DNA from: Plantibacter sp. ME-Dv--P-122b
Lineage (GTDB): Bacteria; Actinomycetota; Actinomycetes; Actinomycetales; Microbacteriaceae
Direction of reading: 5' to 3'
Assembly (NCBI RefSeq): GCF_030209375.1
Contig: NZ_JARVSC010000009.1
Span: 1-64,000, forward strand
Length of the DNA stretch: 64,000 nt
Shown: piece by piece, positions 1 through 8,500 of the stretch
Layout of the letters: the number at the start of each line of letters is the position of its first letter
How positions within the stretch are numbered: the first letter of the stretch is position 1
Notes under the pieces: model-generated
What the model was told of the DNA's origin: nothing
The model's input: only the letters and a program-made list of their open reading frames with translations
The model's database searches: none
Translations under genes and position numbers: made by a program

Positions 1-26
1 GATCGGATGCTCCTGCCTTTGGCCAT
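1..26 (-). CDS. Start of an unidentified gene running off the left edge
   Basis: An ATG on the minus strand at 26-24 opens a frame reading MAKGRSIR before the window ends. The only support is position: a very good promoter (55-82) lies upstream on the same strand. No convincing ribosome binding site is visible, and eight residues are too few to assign a family. A GTG immediately before the ATG is an alternative start. Confidence 0.3.
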
Positions 27-54
27 CACGACCGCCCTGCAGGGCAACTTCTCT

Positions 55-82
55 ATCTTACATCTTCCCGGCTTGTTGTCAA
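55..82 (-). promoter_or_regulatory. Sigma-70-type promoter reading leftwards
   Basis: On the minus strand, TTGACA (82-77) and TAAGAT (60-55) are separated by 16 bp in a locally AT-rich stretch. Transcription would start near position 48 and lead into the partial gene at 26. Such a close match to consensus is unusual in this GC-rich window. No experimental support is possible here. Confidence 0.5.
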
Positions 83-306
83 CTCGGCGTTTCAGCTGCT
101 CTGCGAACAGAGTCATGCTGAGCACGAGTGACACCAGGAGGAGGTCATCCAACCGAGACTTGAAACGGTAACATCGAAATGTTCTCGCTTTTGGCTGGGG
201 ATTGTCCCCGCTTGAGGCCGAGAAGCTCTTCCGCTTCCCGCACCTTTGGGGTGACGAGTGATTACTCTACGTGTGTCTCGGGATCGTGGCAAATTCCGCT
301 TGCATC
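83..306. other. Intergenic stretch, no gene seen
   Basis: This stretch between the left-edge promoter and the terminator hairpin at 307 shows no frame with a credible start, ribosome binding site and actinobacterial codon pattern. Base composition is visibly less GC-rich than the surrounding genes. It may hold upstream control sites for the left-edge gene, but I cannot define one. Confidence 0.4.
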
Positions 307-323
307 CCGGGCGTGTCGCCCGG
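307..323 (-). terminator. Hairpin at the end of the zinc operon
   Basis: CCGGGCG and CGCCCGG form a perfect 7-bp stem with a 3-base loop, 48 bp beyond the last stop codon of the minus-strand operon. There is no U-run, as is common for actinobacterial terminators. Confidence 0.45.
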
Positions 324-370
324 AATCGCGCGGTTTTCGCCGAGGCGGTCCCGAACGGGCCGGCTCTGGG

Positions 371-1837
371 TCACTGCGCGACACCCGTGCCGGCGCACCA
401 GGACAGGTCGAAACCGGCCTGCGTCCCGACCACCTTGCCGGTGCGGGCGTCGACGACCTCGATCTCGGGACCGTTGGGCATCGGCGCGTTGGCGTATCCG
501 TCGAAGCCGGCCTTCGCGAAGTCGGGGACCACGACGACCGCGACGTACTCCGCGTTCGGGCTCGCGCACAGTGACCAGATGACGGCACCTGCGTCAGGTC
601 GATAGAGCTCGGCGGTCGCGCCGTCCTTGATCGCCAGTACCCGCTGCTCCGTGGTGCCGGCGGCGCGGTCGTAGTCGGCGTAGATCCTGGCCGACAGGGA
701 CTCGGACAGTGCGACGAGTTGTCCGGGGATCTCGGTGGGTGCCACCGAGGGCAGGACGAACGGTTCACTCTTCCCCGTCGCGAGGTCGAGCACGACCACA
801 CCGTCGACCTGCTCGATGACGACCTTGGTGGTCCCCGGGATGTAGCTGGAGATGAGGGACGCTCGGCCGAGCAGCACCGGATCGGTCGTCGCAGCGGGAT
901 CGAGCAGCTCGAGTGAGTTGTCCACCGTGCGGACGAGCATCGAGGAGGTCCGGGGCACGAACGACCACTCCGCCGCCTGGACCGCAGCCCCGTCGATCCC
1001 ACCGACCCGCGCGGCCGCCGTGGGTTTCCCCTCCCGCAGTTCGAACGAGTACAGCGTGAGGTTGTCGCCGCCATCGCGGCCGAACGACTGTTCCGTGAAC
1101 AGGAACCCCACCCGGCTCTGCGCGGGAGCGGTCTGCAAGGAGGTGATCATGCCGCCCATCGGGAGGGCCACCTCCTGGGTACTCCCGTCGGTCGTGTCCA
1201 CCACCACGATGCGACCGAGCCCGCTCGTCTCCTGCTCCACGACGATCAGGGAGTCACCGATCGTCGCGAACTCCTGGATCTTCGCCGCTTCGTACGCGGT
1301 CTCGGATTCGCCACCGCCGATCGACAGGCGCACGATCCGGTCGTCCGGCTTCGTCGCAGCCGAGCCGCCGTCCTTGACCGGACTCCTCACGAGAGAGAAC
1401 CCCTCGACGGGCGGCGTCGAGAACGACGTCGTGAGCGTGGCCGCCGGCCCGCCACCCGGTGCGGTGACCCCGTCGACCGTGATCCGGTAGTCCGTCGCGT
1501 AGGCGAGCGGCTCGGGGAACACCAGCGTGATGCCGCCGGCCCCGGTACTGACGTCGAAGTCGGCTGCCGGCTCGATCCGCACCCGGTCCGACCCGAGATC
1601 CGCGATCGGTTGGTTCACCGCCAGGACGACCCGCTGGCCCCAGGACTCCACGAGTCCGGTCGGATCGACCACCGTGCGGACGAGCTTCGGGCCCTGGGTC
1701 AGCCCCACGACCGCCGCGCCGCCCCCGATGACGACGAGCGCGATCAGCACGATCGCGACCAGGCGGCCGAACCCGCTCCGCTCGGCGGCGGCCGCCGTCA
1801 CCCGGCCTCGTGCAGCATCCCGGCGATCAGTAGTCAT
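371..1837 (-). CDS. Membrane-anchored protein with Ig-like and propeller-like regions
   Basis: This is a 488-residue protein of unknown function. One transmembrane segment lies at about residues 25-46 after a basic N-terminus, so the rest probably lies outside the membrane. Next comes a beta-rich segment resembling a bacterial Ig-like domain (about 55-140), then repeated strand-rich segments suggesting a beta-propeller. The ATG at 1837 overlaps the stop of the preceding gene by 11 bp, which decides the start against an upstream extension. It is the last gene of the zinc operon. Its place there suggests a cell-surface role in metal homeostasis, but no metal-binding motif is evident. Confidence 0.75.
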   Translation of the reverse strand: MTTDRRDAARGRVTAAAAERSGFGRLVAIVLIALVVIGGGAAVVGLTQGPKLVRTVVDPTGLVESWGQRVVLAVNQPIADLGSDRVRIEPAADFDVSTGAGGITLVFPEPLAYATDYRITVDGVTAPGGGPAATLTTSFSTPPVEGFSLVRSPVKDGGSAATKPDDRIVRLSIGGGESETAYEAAKIQEFATIGDSLIVVEQETSGLGRIVVVDTTDGSTQEVALPMGGMITSLQTAPAQSRVGFLFTEQSFGRDGGDNLTLYSFELREGKPTAAARVGGIDGAAVQAAEWSFVPRTSSMLVRTVDNSLELLDPAATTDPVLLGRASLISSYIPGTTKVVIEQVDGVVVLDLATGKSEPFVLPSVAPTEIPGQLVALSESLSARIYADYDRAAGTTEQRVLAIKDGATAELYRPDAGAVIWSLCASPNAEYVAVVVVPDFAKAGFDGYANAPMPNGPEIEVVDARTGKVVGTQAGFDLSWCAGTGVAQ

Positions 1838-2645
1838 ACGGGTCCGCCGGCTCCTCGACCGTGTCGACCTTCGCCGTCCCGACCACCAACGGCAGATGCG
1901 AGGCGTCGCCCGCGGTGAGCGCGCCCGAGACCTCGACCCAGTCGCCGGGCTTGAGCCGTTGCTCCCAACCGTCGAGCTGGACGGGCACGCCGACCGGTTG
2001 TGCGTCAACGGCGCAGCAGTTCACGACGAACCGCGAGACGTAGAAGACGTCGGCCGCATCCGGATCGGCGATCACGAAGCCGACCCCGGTGAAGGCACGC
2101 CCCTCGAGGTCGGCGGGACGCGTCGTCTGACGCAACAGCGTCGCCCAGTCCTTGATGCCGAAGGTGCTGAAGTCCGGGTTCGAGGTGAGCACTGTCTGGG
2201 CGTCCTGTCCCTGGACCTCACCCGCGAGCGTGCCGGAGTTCACCGCGCGCTGGTCGGCCGTCGCGACCGAGAGGGTCGACGGCGGGAGCACCACCATCGC
2301 GCCGACCACCGCGAGACTGCCCACCACGGAGGCGAGCTGCAGCGCCGTTCGCCCACGACGCTTCGGCACCTCCTCGACGTCCACATGGACGAGGACGCTG
2401 ACGATGCCGAGCGCGACCGCGATGAGCGCCATGATGACGGTGAACACGAAGTAGCGCGGGTGGATGTAGAGCCCGAGGCGATCGGTCAGCGCGAGCCAGA
2501 GGATGCACACCGCGGCGGTGACGAGCAACAGCACGCCCCACCATCGCTGCCGGAGACGCTCGAGCAGCGGGATGCGACGACCGTCGACCGTCGACGTCGC
2601 GGCGTGCCGGTGGTCGTGTTCGTGGGTGGCGTTCTGATCAGGCAA
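1827..2645 (-). CDS. TIGR03943 family permease-associated protein (YcgQ-like)
   Basis: This 272-residue protein has a His-rich N-terminus (HEHDHRH), two transmembrane segments at about 38-85, a third near 105-125, and a C-terminal soluble domain containing a paired cysteine (VVNCCAVD). This matches the TIGR03943/UPF0703 family, known beside UPF0718 permeases such as B. subtilis YcgQ/YcgR. The only in-frame start is TTG at 2645, which overlaps the permease stop by 8 bp and implies translational coupling. The role is probably as partner subunit of the permease; the transported substrate is not established. Confidence 0.85.
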   Translation of the reverse strand: MPDQNATHEHDHRHAATSTVDGRRIPLLERLRQRWWGVLLLVTAAVCILWLALTDRLGLYIHPRYFVFTVIMALIAVALGIVSVLVHVDVEEVPKRRGRTALQLASVVGSLAVVGAMVVLPPSTLSVATADQRAVNSGTLAGEVQGQDAQTVLTSNPDFSTFGIKDWATLLRQTTRPADLEGRAFTGVGFVIADPDAADVFYVSRFVVNCCAVDAQPVGVPVQLDGWEQRLKPGDWVEVSGALTAGDASHLPLVVGTAKVDTVEEPADPYDY

Positions 2646-3726
2646 GGGCGTTCACTCCGAATCCGAGGGCCGCCGAGAACAGCACGGCGACCGCGGTGAT
2701 GATCACGAGGGTCCTGGTCGTGTAGGTGGTGCGCATGAGCGCGAGCATCTTGACGTCGACGACGGGGCCGAGGACGAGGAAGGCGACGATCGAGCCGGGC
2801 ATGAACGTCGAGCCGAAGGACAGCACGAAGAAGGCGTCGACGTTCGAGCAGATCGAGACGATCACGGCGAGCGTCATCATCGCGAGCACCGACCAGACGG
2901 GGTTCGCGCCGAGGGTGACGAGCACCTCGCGTGGCACGAGCACCTGCACGGCACCGGCCACGGCCGACCCGATGAGCAGCGCCGGCATGATCGCGCGCGC
3001 CTCCGCGACGAACTGCTGGAGGCTGCGCTCAACCTTCGTGTGCTCGTGTCCGTGCTGCTCGGTCACCTCGCAGCTGGCCTGGAACGTCGGTGTGAGCAGC
3101 GAGCCGGGATCGGGGTGCTTGCTGAAGAGCCACCCGATGAGGTTCGCGAGCAGGAATCCGCCGACGAGCCGGGCGACGAGGATCCCGCCGTCCCAGCCGA
3201 AGGCCTGATGCGTCGTGACGATGACGATCGGGTTGAGGATCGGCGCCGCGAGCAGGAAGGTGATCGACTCCGGCACCGTGAACCCGCGCACGATGAGCCC
3301 GCGGGCGAGCGGGACGTTCCCGCACTCGCAGACCGGCAGGAACATGCCGAGCAGTGAGATGCACGCTCGACGGAGGATCGGCTGCGTCGGCAGCCCCCGC
3401 TCGAGCCAGCCGTCGGGAAGCCAGATCTGCACGAGGATCGACAGCACGATGCCGAGCACGACGAACGGCAGCGACTCCACCACCACGCTGAGCGTCAGCG
3501 TCACGAAGTCGCGGACCGCGGTGGGCGGGGTGAGCGCCTCACCGAGCGGCATGAGCGCCCGGAGCACGAAGAGCCCGACCACCACGAGCAGTGCGACACC
3601 GATCAGGAGCGGCGTCCGCAGGTTCCGTGGATCACGCCCTTCGGTGCGACCCCAGTGCTCCGCGCCGTCGTCGTCGGGCGCGGTCCAGTCGTCATCGACC
3701 CCGAGGGTGCCGGTCGTCCTGCTCAC
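2638..3726 (-). CDS. UPF0718 (DUF318) family permease (YcgR-like)
   Basis: This 362-residue polytopic membrane protein of the PF03773 permease family has about eight hydrophobic segments, a conserved CECGN motif in the first half and a CSNVDAFF motif in the second, and a central acidic/His-bearing loop (EQHGHEH). The GTG at 3726 lies 7 bp after the zur stop with GAGG upstream; longer frames would run back into zur. It sits between zur and the TIGR03943 gene, so it is probably zinc-responsive. The direction and substrate of transport are unknown. Confidence 0.85.
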   Translation of the reverse strand: MSRTTGTLGVDDDWTAPDDDGAEHWGRTEGRDPRNLRTPLLIGVALLVVVGLFVLRALMPLGEALTPPTAVRDFVTLTLSVVVESLPFVVLGIVLSILVQIWLPDGWLERGLPTQPILRRACISLLGMFLPVCECGNVPLARGLIVRGFTVPESITFLLAAPILNPIVIVTTHQAFGWDGGILVARLVGGFLLANLIGWLFSKHPDPGSLLTPTFQASCEVTEQHGHEHTKVERSLQQFVAEARAIMPALLIGSAVAGAVQVLVPREVLVTLGANPVWSVLAMMTLAVIVSICSNVDAFFVLSFGSTFMPGSIVAFLVLGPVVDVKMLALMRTTYTTRTLVIITAVAVLFSAALGFGVNALA

Positions 3727-3733
3727 TCCGGCC

Positions 3734-4135
3734 TCACGCGCGCTGGGCCGCCGCCGAGCAGTTCTCGCAGAGCCCGAAGACGTCGACGACGTGCTTCGCC
3801 TCGGTGAACCCGTGCTGCGACGCGACCGAGCGCGCCCAGGCTTCGACCTCGTCGGCCTCGATCTCGATGGTGAGACCACAGTTGCGGCAGATGAGGTGGT
3901 GATGGTGGGTGCCCGGCGTGCAGGCGCGGTAGAGGTTCTCGCCCTCAGGCGACTGCAGGGAGTCCGCTTCGCCCTCGACCGCGAGGTCGGAGAGGGCGCG
4001 GTACACGGTCGCGAGCCCGATCGGTGAACCGGTGTCGCGGAGTTCGGCGTGCAGGCCCTGGGCGCTGATGAATCCGTCGTTGCCGCCGAGGGCCTCGCGG
4101 ACAGCTTCTCGCTGCCAGGTGTTGCGCTTCGCCAC
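3734..4135 (-). CDS. zur: Fur-family regulator, probable zinc repressor Zur
   Basis: This 133-residue regulator has a winged helix over about residues 5-75 (recognition-helix region LATVYRALSDL) and a dimer/metal domain. The domain carries the His cluster THHHH (76-80) and two structural-zinc pairs, C83/C86 and C123/C126, as in Fur/Zur proteins. The GTG at 4135 has AGGAG six bases upstream, which decides the start. Lying inside a zinc-uptake operon, it most likely represses its own operon in zinc-replete cells through the palindrome at 7010-7026. Fur (iron) is the alternative, but context favours Zur. Confidence 0.9.
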   Translation of the reverse strand: MAKRNTWQREAVREALGGNDGFISAQGLHAELRDTGSPIGLATVYRALSDLAVEGEADSLQSPEGENLYRACTPGTHHHHLICRNCGLTIEIEADEVEAWARSVASQHGFTEAKHVVDVFGLCENCSAAAQRA

Positions 4136-4227
4136 GGGTGCTCCTGCCTGTCGCTTCAAGGGTACCCGGGAACCGCTCGGAGGAGGCTCCGAAGCAGCTC
4201 CACGCGGACGCGGTGCACGGTCCAGGA

Positions 4228-5127
4228 TCATCGTGCGACCTGGGCGTGCCGCGTCTCGCCGACGGGTGCCCGACGACCACGTCTCCCGGACGCGGTGCGC
4301 GGCCCGACGATGCGGCAGACGAGGTAGATGAGGAAGGAGATCGTCGTGATGTACGGGCTGATCGGGAGTGATCCACCGATGGCGAGCAGGATGCCGCCGA
4401 CCGCCGAGACGAAGCCGAAGAGCATGCTTAGCACCGGGACGAGTACGGGCGACGACGACACCCGGAGCGCCGCGGCCGCGGGCGTCACGAGCAGTGCGAG
4501 GACGAGTAGCGCACCGATGATCTGCACCGACACCGCGACCGTGAGCCCGAGCAGCACCATGAAGGCGAGCGAGACGAACCGACTCGGCACACCGCGCGCT
4601 GCGGCGACGTCCGGGTCGAGGCTGTCGAAGCTGAGCGGCCGCCAGAGGAGCAGGAGCGCGACCAGCACGACGATGCTGATGACGATGAGCAGGCCGAGCT
4701 GCGGGTCGTCGACCGAGACGATCTGCCCGGTGAGGAGCCCGAACTTGTTGGCACTCCGTCCCGGATAGAGCGCGAGGAAGAGGATGCCGAGGCCGAGGCC
4801 GAACGGCATGAGCACCCCGATGATCGAGTTGCGGTCGCGCGCCTTCGAGCCGAGCAGGCCGATGAGGATCGCGGCGACGAGGGACCCCGCGAGGGACCCG
4901 ACGACGACGTTGGCCCCGAACAGCAGCGCACCGGCGGCGCCGGCGAAGGACAGCTCGCTGATCCCGTGCACCGCGAACGCCATGTCCCGCTGCATGACGA
5001 ACACGCCGATGAGGCCGCCGACGATGCCCAGGACCGCGCCGGCGATGATCGAGTTCTGCACGAGTTCGAGCAGGGCGCCGTAGTCCTGGAAGTTGAACAG
5101 GCGTCCCCAGAGGTCGTCGGTGTTCAT
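4228..5127 (-). CDS. znuB: Zinc/manganese ABC transporter permease
   Basis: This 299-residue ABC-3 family permease has about eight to nine hydrophobic helices spread over its length and a conserved glycine-rich region near GISELSFAGAAG. It would form the membrane channel with the ATPase encoded just upstream, whose stop overlaps its ATG (ATGA). A 92-bp gap separates it from zur. The basic C-terminal tail (RRGRRAPVGETRHAQ) is probably cytoplasmic. Zinc is inferred from Zur and the His-rich binding protein; manganese cannot be excluded. Confidence 0.9.
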   Translation of the reverse strand: MNTDDLWGRLFNFQDYGALLELVQNSIIAGAVLGIVGGLIGVFVMQRDMAFAVHGISELSFAGAAGALLFGANVVVGSLAGSLVAAILIGLLGSKARDRNSIIGVLMPFGLGLGILFLALYPGRSANKFGLLTGQIVSVDDPQLGLLIVISIVVLVALLLLWRPLSFDSLDPDVAAARGVPSRFVSLAFMVLLGLTVAVSVQIIGALLVLALLVTPAAAALRVSSSPVLVPVLSMLFGFVSAVGGILLAIGGSLPISPYITTISFLIYLVCRIVGPRTASGRRGRRAPVGETRHAQVAR

Positions 5128-5978
5128 GCGCCGACCCCCACCGCACCGGTGTGCGGATCGTCGTGGTGATGGTGGTGGGTCTCGCTGTCGGGGATGCCGA
5201 CCACGACGACCCGGCCGTGGCTGCGGAGCACGTCGACGGGCGTGCCGTAGAGCTCGGACAGCACCTCGCTGCGGAGCACCTCGTCGGGGGTGCCCTCCCG
5301 GAACCGGCCGCCCGCGAGATACAGGATGCGGTCGACCATGGGGAGCACCGGGTTCACGTCGTGGGTGACGAAGACCACCGCCGTGTCGTGCTCACGTCGG
5401 CGACGGTCGATGAGTTCGCTGACCCCACGCTGATGCTGGAGGTCGAGGCTGAGCAGCGGCTCGTCGCAGAGCAGGAGGATCGGGTCGTCCGCGAGCGCCT
5501 GGGCGACGCGGAGTCGCTGCTGTTCACCGCCGGACAGGGTGCCGACTGCGCCGTCGGCGTAGGCGGTCGCGCCGACGGAGGCGATCAGCTCGTCGACCCG
5601 ACGCTTTGTCGCCGCAGTGCGGATGGGAAGTCCGAACCGGTGGCCGTCGACGCCGAGGGCGACGAGATCGCGACCGCGCATCGGCGTGCCGGCCGGGATG
5701 AGCTTCTGCTGCGGGATGTAGCCGATGCGGCGGTCGCCTCGGTGCACCGGTCCCCCGGCGACCTTGATGGTCCCGCGGTCGAGCTGCTGCTGCCCGAGGA
5801 TGGTGCGCAGCAGGCTCGTCTTGCCGGAGCCGTTCGGGCCGAGCACGGCGAGGAACTCCCCCGGTCGCACCGAGAGGTCGAGGCCGTCCCAAAGCGTTCG
5901 TCCGCCGAAACCGAGCTCGGCCCCGGCGAGCGCGAGGACGTCGACGGGGCCTGAGCCATTGGTCGGACCGCTGGTCAT
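5124..5978 (-). CDS. znuC: Zinc ABC transporter ATP-binding protein
   Basis: This 284-residue ABC ATPase has Walker A GPNGSGKT (47-54), a Q-loop region, the signature LSGGEQQ, Walker B ILLLCDEP and the switch histidine in VFVTHD. It powers zinc import with the adjacent permease. The ATG at 5978 overlaps the binding-protein stop in ATGA, so the start is well fixed. The C-terminus ends in a run of histidines (THHHHHDDPH), absent from most ABC ATPases, which could bind zinc. Confidence 0.92.
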   Translation of the reverse strand: MTSGPTNGSGPVDVLALAGAELGFGGRTLWDGLDLSVRPGEFLAVLGPNGSGKTSLLRTILGQQQLDRGTIKVAGGPVHRGDRRIGYIPQQKLIPAGTPMRGRDLVALGVDGHRFGLPIRTAATKRRVDELIASVGATAYADGAVGTLSGGEQQRLRVAQALADDPILLLCDEPLLSLDLQHQRGVSELIDRRRREHDTAVVFVTHDVNPVLPMVDRILYLAGGRFREGTPDEVLRSEVLSELYGTPVDVLRSHGRVVVVGIPDSETHHHHHDDPHTGAVGVGA

Positions 5979-6964
5979 CGATCCAGGGCGTCCGCCACGG
6001 CGTCGACGTTCTCGGTCATCCACGAGAGGTAGTCCTTGCCGTCCGGGAGGGTCTCGGTGAATGACAGCACCGGCACGCCTGCGTTCTCCGCGGCGGTCTT
6101 GACCTGCTCGGTCTCGCCGCCACTCGTCTGCTCATTGTAGGCAAGCAGCGCGACCGATCCGCCGCCGAAGAGGTCGAGCGTCTCCTTGAGGACGGTCGGT
6201 GACACGTCGGTGCCCTCCTCGATCGCCTCGCTGAACGCCTCTGGGGTGCGGTTCACGAGTCCGGCGCCCTCGAGCAGGTAGAGCGGGACGGGCTCGGTGA
6301 TGGCGACACCCTCGCCGTCGTGTGCGGTCTTGATCGCGGCCTGGGCCGTCTCGATCGTGCCGAGGGACTCGGTGAACGCCTTCGCGTTCGCGGTGTACGT
6401 GGCTGCGTTCGCGCTGTCGAGTTCGCCGAGCTCCTTGGCCAGCTCGTCGGCGAGCTTCGCCATCGTCGGGAGGCTGTACCAGACGTGCTCGTTGAAGCCC
6501 TCGATGTGGTCGTGGCCGTCGTCCTCGGCGTGCGCGTCTCCGGTGTGCGCCTCCTCCGTGTGCTCCTCGTCGGCGTGGTCGTCGTCCGGGGCGAGCCCCG
6601 ACAGGTCGACGACGTTGACGACCTCGACGGACTCGTTCTTGGCGGCATCGAGGAGCGTGTCGACGAACGGGTCGTAGCCGCCACCGTTCTCGATGACGAG
6701 GTCGGCGTTCTTGATGGAGAGCTGGTCCTGCGTGCTCGCCTCGTAGGAATGCGGGTCCTGGGCGGCGGACGAGATGAGCGAGGTCACCTCGACGTCCTTG
6801 CCGCCGATCTTCGAGGCGATGTCGCCGTACACGTTCGTGGAGGCGACGATGTTGATCTTGCCGTCGTCGGCCGCGCTCGACGCGGTGCCGCCGGAGCAGC
6901 CCGCGAGGACGAGGGCGGCTGCCGGGACGATGGCCAAGGTCGGAAGCAGGGTGCGAGCGCGCAT
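5975..6964 (-). CDS. znuA: Zinc ABC transporter substrate-binding lipoprotein
   Basis: This 329-residue cluster A-I (ZnuA/TroA) binding protein has a lipoprotein signal ending in LAGC, with the lipidated Cys at 23. A His/Asp/Glu-rich loop at about residues 125-155 is typical of zinc-binding ZnuA. Metal-ligand histidines are expected near DPHSYE and in the segment after the loop (NEHVW). It is the first gene of the operon, with a Zur-type palindrome about 46 bp upstream of its ATG. It captures zinc outside the membrane and delivers it to the permease. Confidence 0.93.
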   Translation of the reverse strand: MRARTLLPTLAIVPAAALVLAGCSGGTASSAADDGKINIVASTNVYGDIASKIGGKDVEVTSLISSAAQDPHSYEASTQDQLSIKNADLVIENGGGYDPFVDTLLDAAKNESVEVVNVVDLSGLAPDDDHADEEHTEEAHTGDAHAEDDGHDHIEGFNEHVWYSLPTMAKLADELAKELGELDSANAATYTANAKAFTESLGTIETAQAAIKTAHDGEGVAITEPVPLYLLEGAGLVNRTPEAFSEAIEEGTDVSPTVLKETLDLFGGGSVALLAYNEQTSGGETEQVKTAAENAGVPVLSFTETLPDGKDYLSWMTENVDAVADALDR

Positions 6965-7009
6965 TGATGAACCTTCTCGATCGGGGTGAGAGCACCAACG
7001 GTACGCCTA

Positions 7010-7026
7010 TTGATACTGATTCTCAA
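7010..7026 (-). promoter_or_regulatory. Putative Zur box
   Basis: TTGATACTGATTCTCAA is an imperfect 17-bp palindrome with 12 symmetric positions, AT-rich in a GC-rich region. It resembles actinobacterial Zur boxes (TGA-rich arms around ATnATT). It lies 46 bp upstream of znuA, so Zur binding there would block the whole operon. Confidence 0.65.
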
Positions 7027-7031
7027 AATCG

Positions 7032-7059
7032 CCCTTCGACAGGCTCAGGGGCCGAAGGG
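7032..7059 (-). terminator. Hairpin after the 2-oxoacid dehydrogenase operon
   Basis: CCCTTCG (7032-7038) pairs with CGAAGGG (7053-7059) around a loop containing ACAGGCTCAGGG. The segment lies between the E2 stop and the znuA promoter and could end transcription from the dehydrogenase operon. CTTCGACAGGCTCAGG is also a widespread intergenic repeat sequence in GC-rich actinobacteria, so a repeat origin is equally possible. Confidence 0.4.
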
Positions 7060-7100
7060 GAGGCCCAGGGACCGAAGCGAAGGTTCAGCGGCCCCAGTAC

Positions 7101-8474
7101 TCAGTCGAGCAGCAGCGCCGGCTCCTCGATGATCGACGCGACGTCCGCCAGGAAGCGGCTCGCGACGTCGCCGTCCACCACGCGGTGGTCGAACGAGGCG
7201 CCGAGCGTCGTCACGAAGCGGCTACGCACCTCGCCGTCGACGACCCACGGCTTCTGCTTGATCGTGCCGAGCGCGACGATGCCGACCTCGCCCGGGTTGA
7301 GGATCGGGGTGCCGGTGTCCATGCCGAAGACACCGATGTTCGTCACCGTGATCGTGCCGTTCTGCTGGTCGGCCGGCGGCGTCTTGCCATCGCGGGCCGT
7401 GAGCGTGAGGGTCTCGAGGGCGCGCGCCAGCTCGAGCAGGCTCATCGCCTGTGCCTCCTTGACGTTCGGGACGATGAGTCCGCGCGGGGTCGCGGCGGCC
7501 ACACCGAGGTTCACGTAGTGGCGGACGATGATCTCCTGGTCCGTCCACTCGCTGTTGACCGTGGGGTTCCGGCGGACCGCCCAGATCATCGCCTTGGCCA
7601 TGATGAGCAGCGGCGAGACCTTGACGCCGGCGAAGTCCGTCGAGTTCTTCAGTCGCTTGACGAACTCCATCGTGCGCGTCGCGTCGACGTCGACGAAGAG
7701 CGAGACGTGCGGCGCGGTGAACGCACTGCGGGTCATGGCCGTCGCGATGGCCTTGCGGACGCCCTTGACCGGGATGCGCTCCTCCCGCTCGTCGGCCCAC
7801 TCCGGTGTCTCGATGTTGCGGAACACGCTCGCCTGGCTGGCTTCGCGGATGACGTCGTCGCGGGTGATCTCCCCCGCGAGCCCGGTGCCCTCGATGGCCG
7901 TGAGGTCGACCTCGAGGTCTTTCGCGAGCTTCCGGATCGGCGGCTTGGCGATGACCGGCAGCGCGGATGCGGCGGGGATGCTCGACGGCGGCTGGCGGCG
8001 CACGGGCGGCTGCGGGGTGACGGCCGGGCTCGCCGGCTCGACGACCGGCGTCGCGCCACGGCCGCGGCGACGACTCGAGGTGCTGCCGGCGCTGCCGTAG
8101 CCGACGAGCACGGCGCCTGGGCGCGGCTCTTCGGCGGGAGAGACGCTCGCCGCGGTGTCGGCGGCCAGCGTGGCCTCCTCCGACTCGACAACCGACGGTG
8201 CGGGCGTGGGCGGCTCGGCGGTCGCTGCTCCACCACCGGTGCTCACGCTGATGATGGGCGTCCCGACGTCGACGGTCTGGCCCTCCTCGACGAGCAGGGC
8301 GCCGACGGTCCCGGCGAACGGCGACGGGAGTTCGACGAGCGATTTCGCGGTCTCGATCTCGACCAGCACCTGGTTGACCGAGACGGCGTCGCCCGGCGCG
8401 ACCTTCCATGCGACGATCTCGGCCTCGGTCAGGCCTTCGCCGACGTCCGGCAGTTCGAACTGGAGATCACTCAT
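7101..8474 (-). CDS. E2 acyltransferase of a 2-oxoacid dehydrogenase complex
   Basis: This 457-residue protein has an N-terminal lipoyl domain with the lipoylated Lys at 44 (ETAKSLV). Ala/Pro-rich linkers follow, then a peripheral E3/E1-binding domain at about 155-190 ([10 protein letters not shown]) and the catalytic acyltransferase domain with His430 and Asp434 in DHRVVDGD. It transfers the acyl group from E1 to CoA. A single lipoyl domain and the E1-alpha/E1-beta type context favour a branched-chain (Bkd) complex, but pyruvate cannot be excluded. E3 (dihydrolipoyl dehydrogenase) is not nearby and must be supplied from elsewhere. Confidence 0.92.
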   Translation of the reverse strand: MSDLQFELPDVGEGLTEAEIVAWKVAPGDAVSVNQVLVEIETAKSLVELPSPFAGTVGALLVEEGQTVDVGTPIISVSTGGGAATAEPPTPAPSVVESEEATLAADTAASVSPAEEPRPGAVLVGYGSAGSTSSRRRGRGATPVVEPASPAVTPQPPVRRQPPSSIPAASALPVIAKPPIRKLAKDLEVDLTAIEGTGLAGEITRDDVIREASQASVFRNIETPEWADEREERIPVKGVRKAIATAMTRSAFTAPHVSLFVDVDATRTMEFVKRLKNSTDFAGVKVSPLLIMAKAMIWAVRRNPTVNSEWTDQEIIVRHYVNLGVAAATPRGLIVPNVKEAQAMSLLELARALETLTLTARDGKTPPADQQNGTITVTNIGVFGMDTGTPILNPGEVGIVALGTIKQKPWVVDGEVRSRFVTTLGASFDHRVVDGDVASRFLADVASIIEEPALLLD

Positions 8475-8500
8475 CGTGGTTCCTCGTCTTCCTTCGGTGT

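Noticed and set aside
120-180. LacI-type operator near TGAAACGGTAACA upstream of the left-edge gene
   Set aside because: The spacing does not fit the 14-bp LacI consensus and the arms are poorly symmetric.
262-1074. Long plus- and minus-strand frames over the propeller-like gene (for example 262-1074 minus, 852-1490 plus)
   Set aside because: They are alternative frames of the gene at 371-1837, with Ser/Arg-rich low-complexity translations typical of high-GC shadows.
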